Shown here one piece after another: positions 40,234 through 53,205 of a stretch of DNA of 64,000 nt. Numbering within the stretch: the first letter of the stretch is position 1; each line of letters begins with the position of its first letter. The notes beneath the pieces are model-generated. The model was not told the DNA's origin and ran no database searches. It saw only the letters and a program-made list of their open reading frames with translations. A program made the position numbers and the translations under genes. Source of the stretch: Anoplopoma fimbria (Eukaryota > Chordata > Actinopteri > Perciformes > Anoplopomatidae); the NCBI RefSeq assembly GCF_027596085.1, contig NC_072458.1, positions 17,034,433 through 17,098,432 of the forward strand. Reading direction: 5' to 3'.

Positions 40234-40631
40234 TGTAGCAGGATCGGGAAGAGGACATGGGGGAAATGGTAGTAAACCTATCAAAGACAGAGTCAGCTTA
40301 ACTGCCAACAGGGTTTTTATTAAACCCAAAGTCTTTCAAACAAAAACAAAAAAATAGCTCCTTCAGGAGCCCTATCAATAAAACCAAAAGCTACATCAGC
40401 CGGGCCTTTAGCCGATTTATCAGTTCAAAATATAACAAGAGTTTTCCCGACACAAGACTGCAGGCTCTTCGCTCTCAGCACGTGCCATTGAAAAATGATG
40501 CTCGCAGACTGCCTTTTATTCTTCCCTGATGAGGGGATCAGCTCCAGGTGTGTGGCGTCCCACACCTGCTCCCAACACTGTCATTAGGGAGTGGACGAGG
40601 CCAACTGCCTCCATCTGCCTCCCCTTCAGCA
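40234..40631 (-). mobile_element. Possible old solo LTR
   Basis: On the minus strand the segment has a promoter-like AATAAAAGGC at 40511-40520 and, about 200 bp further on, a polyadenylation-like AATAAA near 40316-40321. The ends read TG…CA. This order fits U3-R-U5 of a retrotransposon LTR. No clear target-site duplication is visible and no retroviral coding sequence adjoins it, so the call is tentative. Confidence 0.3.
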
Positions 40632-43439
40632 CCATTATAAACGATCAGCATGTTAGTTCTGTAGTTTCTTTCTTTTAATAAGATTTAGTGCTCAAATGAC
40701 GAATTGAGATTTCTGATGTCTTAATTGTCTGTCTTATGTCATGTCTTTTTGCCAACCAATTTAAAGTTGTTCTGTTTTTGGTGAACAAAGTTTTATTTTG
40801 CTGTTGTTTTTTATGTATAAGCGTGTGAAATTTAATTATGATGATGAAATTGTGATTATAAGACCAACTCATAATAATGATTTCTAAATCATTCGTTTAA
40901 CATGTAAGAAAGCATCTCATTTCTATCTAAAGATTAATGTGTGGGTTCCACCTTGAAAGTGTGAATTACATGCCACTTTGAAGAACCAAAACACATTGCA
41001 TCTCCCACATTGTTGACCACTGCTTAGTTCCTGCAGTAACAACTACATCAACAGGCGTCTGCGCTCAAAGGCACCTTGCACCCTTATCTGTGAGAGTGTT
41101 ATTCTTTCAATTTTCCAAACCCAGACCCTGGGGGATTTGTATCAGTGACCTTTGGGGAACGAAGAATCATGTCTGAGGGCTGTTGTTGTGAATAATAATG
41201 TTTCCTCTCAGACTGTGAAACCATGCAGCCCTGTTGGCGACTCTGCTACTGTTAAGTGTGAGACTGAATGAGGCTGTCTGCAACCATCCGATCAATCCAG
41301 CCAGAGCAACACTCAGTGACCCGATGCAGGAGAGGATGCTATAACTACTCCAGTGTGCAGCATGAACTGATTTCTCTTTCTCTTTCTGCATTGAAATATC
41401 CCACTGAAGTGCCTTCAAAAAAAATCAAAATCAGTGGGCCCAAATCACAACATGAAATGACATCCACATGGCAACAGTAAAAATAGATCTGACTGTAGGC
41501 CCTGTGGTTACAAATATTTTCAGCCCAGCATCACTGTGAGCGAACAAACACTGATCTGCTCCTCCTGTCGTCAGCAGAATAACGCTTAGCTAAAAATAGT
41601 CCGAAATCAAATAGTCTGCGTTAGGTCGATTGAAGCTGAATTCGGTCCAAGCATTTCCATTTACATAACGCCTGGCAGTTTTATTGGAGAGCTACATGAC
41701 ATTATAGAGCAGGAGCTGCAAAGATTCTGAGATATGACTAATAACCTACTGTTTAAACGCTAGATTGGATCTGACCATCAATAAATTAGAAAGTAAGCAA
41801 GAGCACACGAGATACTTCAACTTCTGGGAAATATAAATGAGCTTTGATGATAAATCAGATTTAAGGATACAGAACATTTTATCTAAGTTTTCTGGAAACA
41901 GAACAGTGTTGAATCCTCCTCATGACCAATTATTTGTCATAATATAGACCAATAGAAGGAAAGGATTATATCAGGAATAAGAAAAGCTGACCAAAATACG
42001 ATTCCTTTTCCAAAGCACAGGAGTTATTTGGTTTTTTTTGCGGTTTTTGTGTCATCTGGTATTTTAGAGACATTAATGTATAAAGATGCTCGGGGGGAGA
42101 AAAGCAGGTGAATTTGCTCCTTTCCTGTCACAAACTCCATGTTAACTTTGCTCCTACATCCTGCCAGTCATTTAAAGGGTGACTGTTAACTCACTTGAAA
42201 ATGACCTTAGGCATGTTTGGATACAATTTTTAACTGTCATGTGGTCTTTTAATCCCCAGACGTCTTGTAAATGTGACCTTCTCACTTTAAGCATGTCAAG
42301 GTGAAATGCCTATGACAGACTGGGTTCAGAGGGTTGTTCAACTTCATTTCTTCTAACTACTTTCCTGCCCGGCATGTTGGTCCTCCAAATGCAGCCTTGC
42401 GGCCTTCATGCACCAGTTGTTATTGCTAATTCAGCGCCGCTAACATACACCGTAAAGGCTGTTTGTGCTGATGTCATTGGCACGTATCAGCAGAATAGAA
42501 ACAGCGGGCTGCAGCAGACTGCTCCCAATCGATTCCTGTAGGACAGTTCGCTTACAGAACTTTCTGCTGTCTGCACTTCTCATAACAGGTACCTCCCTTT
42601 TCCTCTCCCTCAGAGGGGTCAGAGGTCACGGTCAGAACTATAAGACATCAAAGACCCTTAAAGACACTTAACCTGGTTTGTGTGGATATAAGAGCTTGGA
42701 CCTGCAGGGAGAAATTAAATATATATTTTTTCAGTTATCATGGCAACTATGATTACAGTTTCCAGAATTTTTTTAAGGAGTTTGAAATAGATTTAGAAAA
42801 CTGGGTAGATGAAATGGAGGGGACATCATTTTATTTGTATTTTTTTTTAAGTGTATTTAAAAGCTTGGTAGTTTGGAGGTTCAGATTTCTTTGGAGGCCT
42901 GTTTTTGGATTGAAAAATCATGGCTGTTTATAATTCTTTCAAGGCTTCGAAGGTCCTGTGAATGGAATTGTTTTACTTTATTGTGAAATATGTGTCTATA
43001 TGTGTCATTTAGTGTTATCTTGTTACCCTGAAATGATGTTAAGTTGTACTTGCTGCTATGTTCTCCTCGAGACAAAGATGAGGATAAAGAGAAATACTCA
43101 GCTTTGAAAATCAATTTGTTCCACAGAAAAAAAAGTCTACTAAGTTAAAATTGTTACTTGGAAGTAATTAGTACCTATAGGCCAAAAATATGACAATATG
43201 TGACAGCAAAATGTCCAAAAGCCACGAGGCAATGGGTGGGGCAACACATAAAAACAAAGAGGAAACAATGACCCCTTCAATTAACTGTTTCTTTCTTGAG
43301 AAATGTCTTCAAAAATATCACTAAGGATTGCTACCAATACGCATTTGCTCTAGATAATAATGATTAATCCATTTTGACTAATATAACAGCTGTAGCTCAT
43401 TGTCTAAACGTACAACCACAAAAAAAACCACAGTTCCCA

Positions 43440-43535
43440 GACGCACCCGGGAGTGGGGAGCGAACCAATGATTGTGCCTCAGTCGGCGTGACGACACTCA
43501 ATTGGGTCCATTTATGAGCGCGCCTGTGGTTCGGC
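43440..43535 (+). promoter_or_regulatory. Probable stathmin promoter with paired CCAAT boxes
   Basis: A locally CpG-rich segment carries CCAAT at 43465-43469 and the inverted form ATTGG at 43501-43505, 36 bp apart. A weak TATA-like TTTATGAG follows at 43511, with GCGCGCC next to it. The arrangement fits an NF-Y-driven promoter upstream of the presumed first exon. Confidence 0.4.
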
Positions 43536-43539
43536 CGAG

Positions 43540-43597
43540 CACAGGGCTCGCGGTAAATTCTTTGAGAGAGGAGCACTTCATCCAGAGCTTGTTGAAG
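43540..43597 (+). other. Probable stathmin 5' non-coding exon
   Basis: The segment ends at a consensus donor (GAAG|GTGGGT, GT at 43598-43599) about 130 bp after the first CCAAT box. Stathmin 1 genes have a non-coding first exon before the short exon with the ATG, so this is a reasonable partner for the acceptor at 45291-45292. The upstream limit is a guess. Confidence 0.35.
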
Positions 43598-45034
43598 GTG
43601 GGTGTGACGCATGCAATCCTTAAAACAGAAGAAGGGAAAGGCAATTTTATTTTTTTTTTTTTTTAGGTTTAAGTGTTATTGAATTCTTACTTTTTGTAAA
43701 GTGTTGCATGCGAGAAAAGGTTGATATTTAAATGTTTAAGGAGTTTGTTTTAAGACTGTGTGCAAATTTCTTCCACTTTTTTTTTCTTCTTTTTTTTCTT
43801 TTTTTGAATAGAATGTGTTGCTTTTTTGGCGACGCACGTGAGCTCTCGTCGCCCTAGAGAGCCGGGTGTTTGTTCACTTGATGTGGGCTGGTCGGTGGTT
43901 TGTTAGCCTATTGTATGGTGGCAGACACTGGCACAGTTGGCACCGACAAAGACCCAGACAGGGGTGGATTTATGAGGACTTGTTTCATGTCTTTCAATTT
44001 ATAGATTGCAGACAAGTCATGTTTTAATCAATCTTTTTTATTTATTTTTTTTATATATATATTATATTTCAGCCATAATTCGACATTTTCTGTCCGTCTT
44101 TTTGTGTGCAGCTTTTGCTCGTCAACGTTGCTTTCTAAAGCTCCCTTTGTTTGATGCTGCTTGTTATGCGCGAGCTAAAGACATCCGCACCGCTCTCTAG
44201 GAAAAAAACAGAATCTAAATGAAGGTGTGTGTGTGTGCTTATTGTGAGCGAGGCAAATCAGCAGTTAAGTAAAAAAAAAAAATATCTAAAAATGACAACC
44301 GTGGTGTCATTCTGGAAACTGCCATGTGGCAACAAAACCTTGAAAATGTGGATTTCTGTATTGGAAGCAATCAACCAAATGCTACATTTAGATTTAGTTG
44401 GCAGCCTTTATGAACAATAATGGGAGGGGTCTTCTCACTCGACCCCATTTGAATTTTTTTTTTAACTATTTCACCAAATCACCAGACAGCTATTGCCATC
44501 GCCCCAACGTTGCATAAGTCGATATTTAAGTAAATGATATTGCTGACCTTGTGTTTTGTGCGCAATGGTCTTAACTATTCGAGCTCGTCTTGCATGTTTA
44601 TTCCACTGTTGCAGTACACTTGTAGCACCCCCCCCTCCTCCTCTCCTGCGGCTCCAACACATGGTGCAAGGAACAGGTGCTCCCTGGTGGGTCACCCCCC
44701 CCTGGATATGCTCATTGCTCACAAAATCTAATATCAGATGATGCATTTATTTTAATTTTTTTTGTGGGGGGAGAAGGAGTGTAACAGGCCTGTTTGCACC
44801 TGGCACTGCCAGCCGAACCCACCCTCACCACAGCCTTTTGTTTCGACAAAAATGCGACAGAAACTGTGCCATTCATTAAGGACTGGGCGCTGCGGGAGGC
44901 ATGCAGGCTGGTGGGAAGCCCTCGCCTCTCCCTTTTCTCAAGTGAATCGATTTGATTGCTCATAGATTTTGTCTGAATACCGCTCTTGCAAAACAAGTTG
45001 GAAGATAAACAATGGTGTGTAACATGCAGCTTTC

Positions 45035-45059
45035 TTTTTTTTTTTTTTTTTTTTTTTTT
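45035..45059. repeat. Poly-T homopolymer
   Basis: About 25 T residues in the presumed stathmin first intron, no other element features nearby. Confidence 0.85.
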
Positions 45060-45320
45060 GTGTGGATGGATGGGCGGTGGTTGCTTGCAGTGCTGCAGAC
45101 GGCCACCGGGTGTCGCCACTGCGCAATGTTTTTCAACTTGGCTTATTTAGATGGAGGTAGTTGGATTGGGGAAATGGTGTAAAACATCCGCCAGAGGTCA
45201 CTATTGTAGCCATTTGCCAATATAAAAAACCCACCAGATTGTTAATAAATCCCAACAATCTAACCTTTTTTTTCCTTATATTTCCCCTTCAGGTAAATTG
45301 ACCTGCAGCGCACTCTTAAG

Positions 45321-46126
45321 ATGGCAACCTCTGACGGTAAATGACATAAAGTTCAGATACAAATGTAGATTATTGGTTAATAATGGCTCATTGTTCCTCA
45401 GTGCATTGTCTTACATCTTGTGTCTGTGGGTGTTCAGATATTCTGGTCAAGGAGCTCGACAAGAGGGCCTCTGGCCAAGCCTTTGAGGTCATCCTGGGTG
45501 CTCCTGCCCCAGATGCCAAGGGTGATTTCCCCCTGTCTCCGCCCAAGAAGAAGGATGTGTCACTGGAGGAAATTCAGAGGAAGCTGGACGCTGCAGAGGA
45601 GAGACGCAAGGTAGACATTTATTATAATACATCTTGAGCCCAGTAATGTCCTAGAACCTAAGCATACTTTTTTCTTTAAATCTAAGTCCTTTGTCTCTAT
45701 CACATGGGGTCCATCAGCAGTTGAATGCTTGCAAAAAAATTTTTTTTTTATTACTTTTTCAGAACCATGAGGCCGAGGTTCTGAAGCACTTAGCTGAGAA
45801 GCGTGAGCATGAAAAGGAAGTGCTACAGAAAGCTATGGAGGAGAACAACAACTTCAGTAAGATGGCAGAGGAGAAGCTCAATCAGAAGATGGAGGCCAAC
45901 AAAGAGAACCGCACAGCACTTATGGCAGCGATGAATGAGAAATTCAAGGAGAAGGTCAGTGTTTCAGCTAATGGTAAAAAGATAAAGTTGCATACTTTTC
46001 TTACTAGGATGATTGATATTTAACCCTTTTTTTAAAAATTATTATTATTACTGTTCCTTTTTATAGGACAAGAAGTTGGAAGAGGTGCGAAAGAACAAGG
46101 AAACCAAAGATGGATCTGAAGACTGA
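45321..46126 (+). CDS. stmn1: Stathmin 1 (oncoprotein 18), complete coding region in four exons
   Basis: Stathmin is a cytosolic phosphoprotein that binds two tubulin heterodimers and promotes microtubule catastrophe; phosphorylation switches it off. Coding exons are 45321-45336, 45438-45610, 45763-45954 and 46067-46126, all with AG/GT borders and matching phases, giving 146 residues (human 149). Key parts are [26 protein letters not shown], and a long charged helix from about residue 47 to the end with [34 protein letters not shown] and [14 protein letters not shown]. The first two PKA/proline-directed sites seen are Ser17 (human Ser16) and Ser39 (human Ser38). Human Ser25 is Gly26 here and human Ser63 is Asn64. 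There is one extra Asp near the N-terminus. [11 protein letters not shown] suggests the teleost stmn1a copy rather than stmn1b, but that is from memory. The ATG exon starts at 45293. Confidence 0.95.
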
Positions 46127-46880
46127 AAGTCACCAACGGGGGATTGTACAGGGTTTTTTACGTATCCAAAGATTGATTTATTTTTTGTTTGGCCAGTATT
46201 TTTGTTGTGTTCACTACCCACCTTTTTGAAATTCAAGTTCCACTTTGTGAATTTTTCAATTTCTCCTGCTATAAGTGTACTTTTGCTGGTTTTACATGTG
46301 GATCATTTCCCCCACTTGTTGAGTCTGTTCCATTTGATATGTAGCTTTGTCAGTGCAGCTTCTGCCTTTTTTCAAAATTAGCAATGTGTACTTATCCTTT
46401 TTTCTTTGAGGAAGCATGGTTCTATGCATAGGTCTTTTATCCCTACCTATTTCATAGTGAATTTTGAGAAAAAAAAAATGTTCATGTGAACCACACCTGT
46501 TCTTGGCACTTACTGTATATTAAAATTAAAAATAAAATAGTAGCACAAGAGTTTGACCAAGGCGTCGGCTGTTATACATGCAGGTGTGTCTTCGTGCAGC
46601 TTTGCTACCCAGAATTCTGCTTGTTTGCTCCTGCAGATCACGTTTTTGTGCCGCTGCTCATTCTTCGCTTTTGTAAAACTATGGGGTTGTTTTCATAGCA
46701 CATAATTTCTTGCTGTATAGCTGTGAATTAACATGCCAAGACATGGAGAACGGATGCCACCTTGAACGTCTCTGAACAGGGAGGGTCTACACACGGAATG
46801 CAAACGAGCAATACACTTTGGCATCTCGATCGATACAGTGGCTAGTTGACTTGAACTGTTGTACTAAAACAAATAAAAAA
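46127..46880 (+). other. Stathmin 3' UTR
   Basis: Non-coding, T-rich sequence follows the stop codon. AATAAA hexamers at 46531-46536 and 46872-46877 are the two likeliest polyadenylation signals; the second is followed by T/G-rich sequence. Confidence 0.55.
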
Positions 46881-48884
46881 TTTAAACACACTTATATTTG
46901 CTGTTACTATCTGTCTTGTACTACATGCTTGGTATAGTTTTACTGTGGAAGGTTGAACAATAACGCACACACACAAAAGGAGCAGATCTGGCTTAATGGG
47001 TGTTTCCTTAATAGTTTTGAGCATGCTAATTATGAAGCTTCAATTAGACTGCATGTGAGGTTTTGGCCTGTTAATAGGCTTTAATACCATGACACAAACA
47101 AGAGCCCATCTTTTGGGTATTGTCTCCTTGTAGAGTAAATAAGCTGATCATACATTGGTTATTGGACATGACTCTTAAAGCTACACGACACTGTTATGTA
47201 AGGAGGCTAGTATTCTTATTTCCCTGCCGGAGAAAATGTGGAAAAACTGGCTCGCATGTTCTCTAACCGTAGTCAGCCGTGTAAAATGGTGGCTAATCAT
47301 CACAGATGCAGTGAATTAATACGTGATGATTCTGCTCTTGTGAACCAGAAGACATTTTTAAAGGGAAAACTCCCAAAGTTAATGGCGATGTACTGTAGCT
47401 GTTTGACATCCCTTCACATCTAGTACCTTCTGTGAACCTGCTTTACTGAAAAGTACGGTCTTTGTCTCCCTCTGCTGGTGGTTTAATTAAATGTCTGGGT
47501 ACCAAATGACAATCTAGCAAGCTGAATCAAATTAAATGTGACGCCATATTTTGGTATCATGCAGCTAATGTATCTTAAACATGTTAAATAAGCCAAAGCA
47601 GTGGAGTTTTGCTACTATGTATAACCAGATTTGAGAACACGTGCAGACCTCAATTAACAAAAGTTCAGTTACGTAATGTGAAGATACAAAGTATTGAATT
47701 GAACATATAGAATTATAAATGGCAATTTTTCTAATCATAGTTTTCTTTATATGGAGTTGGATACAGCAGCAAATAAAGGAAAGGTTATCCTACAATATTA
47801 TAGAGAATATTAAACAGATATCATTCTTAAGTAAAAGTAGCAATACGACAGTAAATAATACAAGTAAAGCCCTGCTTTATAAACCACGGTTGTAAAAAGT
47901 ACAGAACAAGCAGCTAAATGTACTTTAATCATTAACACTAATACTAAGCCATTATTATGTAAACAGTACTTTTAGTTGAGATGGAGCTAAATCTGTGGTC
48001 TATATTAGCAATATATCAATGTCAATATGAACTGATTTGTTTTGTATGTATAATCTGAAAGGTAACTGAAATAATTAAATATTCAAGTAAAGTATTTACA
48101 CCTCAAAACTGTAATACATAACTTTCCTCTTTTGCATTGCAGACGGGCACAATGTCTAGACATGTAGAGGAACATGTGAATGCTGTAGTTTGTTTTTATT
48201 CATAGTCTGTTAAGTGGGATTGATTCTATTCTAACATCACACCTCTAAGTTCTGTTTTCATATTGTAGGAATTTGAATTTGGTGTCATTCTTTTTTAGTA
48301 ATCTGTTTAACAGACCAGTAGAGGGCAATGTTGTTCTTCACTTCCTCTCCCTGTCTCTTCCAAAGTACCTTTTTTTAAATTAGGACTATCTTTAAAATCT
48401 TGGATCAAATCCATATGTTGTTTATTTCCGCCCACCTTTGCAGATTGCAACAAGAAATGTCTCACCTCACTAAACTGTCAGTACTACTTAGTTGCATCAC
48501 TTACAAACATTTTGTATGCATGAGTGACTAAGGCTTTCTGCATATAGAAAAACTGATGTTGTTGATTTAGTACTGAATTGTAAACAAGATGCTGATTGTG
48601 GTGGAAAAAATATTCACATCTTTTAGTTTAGCAGGATTACAACTATGGAACAAAACTCACTAAGACAAAAAAATGTGTTCAAATTTCTCTGTATGTAAAA
48701 TGATACAAGTATCATACTTTAAGTACTTGTATACAGAGGGCCCAAAAGTATTTGCCATATTCATATCTAATACATACTGTATATCATTGGTGTTTCATTA
48801 CAGCAACACATGAGCACACTTTTTTTGTTGCAGCAGCTTGAAAAAGGAACAAATTCTATAGATTTAATCCAACAGGACTAATAG

Positions 48885-49320
48885 TCTTCGAGCATGCTAT
48901 TCGCTCTGTGAGGTTGTACCTACGCCTAGTGGTGCTTTGAGCTACTTGCTAACACATCTTAGTTATACAGGTATTAAGTCAATAATTCATAAACCAAAAA
49001 TGATTGAATATATTACATTTTTGACCTCATGATGGCACTAGATGAAAGTAAACGACAATCATGAATGTCTGCACAAACTGTGCCAATCCATCCAGTAGGT
49101 GTTGACATCGTTATAGTATAAGTGCAAACTTTGACCTGCTGGTTGCATTAGTGGAAAAGGCAAGGAATCATCAAACTCAGTAGGATACATGTTCTTGGGA
49201 CCATGAATATATGTACATAATGGCATCTCAATCTGTCCAGTAGTTAATAGGATATTTCAGTCTGGACGAAAGTGGTGAAAGACTGACCTACCAACATTTC
49301 CATCTGTAGAACCAAACCTC
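48885..49320 (-). repeat. Teleost interspersed repeat, fragment 3
   Basis: Contains CTGTGAGGTTGTACCTACGC, GTGGTGCTTTGAGCTACTTG, TTTGACCTCATGATGGCACT, CCAATCCATCCAGTAGGTG and ATATTTCAGTCTGGACGAAA. These are the reverse-strand blocks of the repeat at 29070-29430 plus more of its length. Confidence 0.65.
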
Positions 49321-52300
49321 TAGCATGATGGAGACGCATCTTGTCTTTTATAAGACAATCAAACGCTTTAAAATCTTAATCTGCAGGAGTAACTAGTATA
49401 GCTGTGAGATAATTGAAGTGTATTAAAAATGTAAAACATTTCTCTCTGAACTGTGGTGAAGTAAAAGTGTGAAGTGCATAAAATGGAAATACTCAAGCTC
49501 AAGTACTTTAAACTGTTCTTAAGGACAGGACTTGACTAAATGTATTACTTTCCACCAACCAGTTTGGGAGCTGCTGGCTGAGCTTTCATATTAACTTTAA
49601 AATACCCTTTAAATCCTGCAGAATTCCTGTCAAACCTTATGAGCCCATACAAGAGCTCCTCACAGAAAGTACCTGGCTGAACACATGCTGTGTGTAATGC
49701 GGGCGGCAATCAGGGTGTCACCGTGAAGCTTGGCACTCGTCTGAAATTTGCCACGACTAGAAAATACGAGTGACAAAAGAAATATCACGGCTGTTATAGT
49801 CCTTGTTGAATAACTTGTTCTCCATGCCTGATTTGCTCTGCTGTTCTCGCACAGAAGAGAATAATTACGAGAAAAAAAAATCTTAAATCTATTAAGGTTG
49901 AATAAAGGAGCAATGTGTGGGGTTAAAACGTAAAATGCACAGCTAACGTCCCCACATGTTGAGTTTAAACATGATTAGAAACCGGAGCCATATGACCTGT
50001 AATAACCACTCTGTGATTTGGCTTTGTTGCAACAGCATGAGTGACCCGAATCAACCTTATCCATGACAGCTCGATAATGCTCTGTATGCACAAGAGCTCT
50101 GCTACATACAGCATGAAAGGCCTGTTCTTATTGTTGAATGCACACAGTGTTAGCTCCACAAGGGTTGATGTAAAACTAGCTTTAATTGGCACAACACTGC
50201 AGGCCTACACCTTGAATGAGTTTACTCAGCTCATGCCGACATGCTCACAACGACTATGCTAACTTAGAATGCTAGTTACATTTGGGAATTAGTAAATGAA
50301 GTGGAAGAACTCTTCAATATTTCACAAAAAAAAGCAAAAAAGGAGAAAAGGTAGGAAAACATTTGCAACTTTGTCAAAATATATTTTGTAAATATTCAAT
50401 TCTCTGATAATCCCTTTGTTCCTATGTTATGAAACACTGCTTTAAAGTTTTGCTCCATTATTCCAATTATAATTTGTGTGAATTTCTAATGTTTTCATTT
50501 TGTATCTTAAACCCAATATCCCAGTAAACCCACAACGAACAGAATTAATAATAATTTCTCTGCCACATTCCTCTTATCGTCTTCAATTTGAATATATTTC
50601 TTTATTTTTTATTTATTTATTAAGAACCCTGTTGAGCACGGTAAGATCACAACAAAGAAGAAACGACGGTCTGGACTTTATCTCCTTGAGTAAACATAAT
50701 GCAGAATGAGTCAGGTCTATCCTGACATCATTTTAATGAAAATGTCTCTGGGGGAGGTAACAGATAGGGCCAAGCTAAGGCTGGGACTACAGGGAGTGTA
50801 GACGGTGTGCAGATAGGCCGAGGCAGAGGAGGGATAAGGCAAGGGGAGCCGAGCAGGGTCAGTGGAGGCGGTGTAGAAGGCACATTAAGGCTGACACATC
50901 GCAGATCAGCGGAGACGATGAGTAAGAGTGAGATAAAGCCGGGATGGGGAGGGATGATGATCTTGCATGTGAAAATACTATTACAGGGCTGACTGGGTTT
51001 TTATTGCAGAAAATAGATGCGCTGTTAATATTAAAAGTGGCAGGTGGTTTAATACGCGTACTGATAACGTTAGACTGCTCAGTGATATCAGCCAGGGTTT
51101 GACCAAGGTTTGGATTTTTAAGGCAGATCCTGATACAGAGCAGAAACTCTGTATAGCTGCTAGTAGCTGATATTTTATGCTGGAATCTTACATCTAGAAA
51201 TGTGTTGTTTCCCTTGAGTTTTTTTTTGTACCCCAAGAGCTATTAATGTAGCCCTCTGAAGGATGGTGTAGTAGATACCAGTAGCAGTTATATATGTGTT
51301 TTCAACATAGGTATTTGTACAGATCACATGTCCACATTAACCCGCCAGACAGCCCTGTGGCACAGATGTGCCATTGGGGCAGCAACAATTTATTTCTAAC
51401 CTTTAGAAGCATATCTTTGGTTGTCCATCATAAATTGTATCTGGAAGAGATCTGACTGCACTGAACTTTGACTGACCTGCTTTGTCGGCTCTTAACTGGT
51501 CAGGGAATCAGAACAACTGTGTATGGTTTAGAAATCATAGTTGAATGATGACTATAAATTAGATATGATCTTAAAAACTTTCCACCAGGAGACCAATGTT
51601 CAAGTTCCAAAGTGTTGTACAGTTATTTTTGAAGTTATGTTTGTGAGGTGTTTTCTGTACTCATGTTACATGGTTAACGTTTTACTCAGTTTAAGTACTT
51701 ATGTTTGGATTCGTAACATTAACCACAAATTTACTGCAACAGTGCGTAAGAACGTGAAACAGGAGTGTGACAACGCGTCAGTATGTGAAGAGTCTGGATG
51801 AGAACAGAACATGTTGGTACTTTATATAATTGTTGAACTTCCAGTTAATTTAAGCATATAGTAGCACAGGCCTTGGTCACATATAGTAATGCGTATATAG
51901 AAACAATAGTGTTCAACTTCTCAACACATTAAGAAAGTGGAGATATATCACCCGCTGGAGGATGTAGCTCTGAGTCCGACAGGCCTATTAACTGGTCTGC
52001 TCATAGCATTTGTAAATCACAAATTACTGTAACTCCTAGTGCCCATTTGTGCATTGTGTAGCGTTTGCATTTTCAGAAGAAGGTGCTTAATTGGACAGAA
52101 TATTTGTTCAATATGTGTGTGTTTGTGCTCTCGTCTAGACCCTTGAGGTGAATCTAAAAAGATAATGTCTGCTGAAGTGCCTCACTGTGTACCTTGGGGA
52201 AGTAAGCGCAGCCTTATCAAGGAATAGAGGAAGTAGTTTTGCATTAACCACTTAAGCTTAAGACAAGATAAAACACTGAATATTTAAAGTTCAAAGCTCA

Positions 52301-53168
52301 AATATATGGTCCCAGGCTTATCCTACCTTCATGTACATTTACTTATCTGCCTATAATTATTGTGGAGTTCTCTGTCCTCCAGTGGTCATTAATCAACACA
52401 GATATATTTTTAGAATACAATATTTCTCCTGCAGCGACTTAGGTCTCTGTGCTGGTTTGTATCTTATATTTTGTAAAACCCTGTATAGTGTGGCTGGAAC
52501 ATATTCATATATTTTAATTACAGTGGGACATATTTGTTGCTTCACAGCAGCAGCAGCAGTGCAGATGGAGCAGTGAAAGCCTGGACATTAAATGGATATT
52601 ATGTCCAAATATTGCATTGTGGAAAGTGTCACAATTAAATTAATGAAAATATGAAAACACAAAACAGTTGTATCTTTCAACATTTGAATTATGTATACAT
52701 CTGTAGTACTTAATTCTTTTTTTTGTCACGGCATATGTTTTAACTTTTTGGAGGATACTTGTACCAATGGTTTACTTGTGATACATTCAATTGTTCAGCC
52801 ATTCAGTAGTACTAGTAATGGTTATGTTTGTTTATTTAAATGGACTTATGCACAAAAGACCAGCCTTTGTTAATAGTTTGCACCCACACAAATTGAACTG
52901 TATTTTTGTTTGGTTAATTTTTTTTTTGGTCTCTTGATTTCGCATTTGTAAGGGTTCAAAAATAATGTGACATTCATACATTGTGGAAATGTTATCAAAG
53001 GATAGCCATGTTTTAACACTTCATTTTTACTCTCCTAGAGGGCTATTACATAACAAGTTAAAAAGGAAAGATGTACAAACCTTTACATTTTAAGATTTAT
53101 GATGTTACAGAAAGGCCACAAAAGTTTTAAAACATATTCAAAAAATATTATAATTAACTTAATTTGTA

Positions 53169-53171
<3 letters not shown>

Positions 53172-53201
<30 letters not shown>
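53172..53201. repeat. (AT)n microsatellite
   Basis: About 15 AT units in an AT-rich region. Confidence 0.9.
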
Positions 53202-53205
<4 letters not shown>

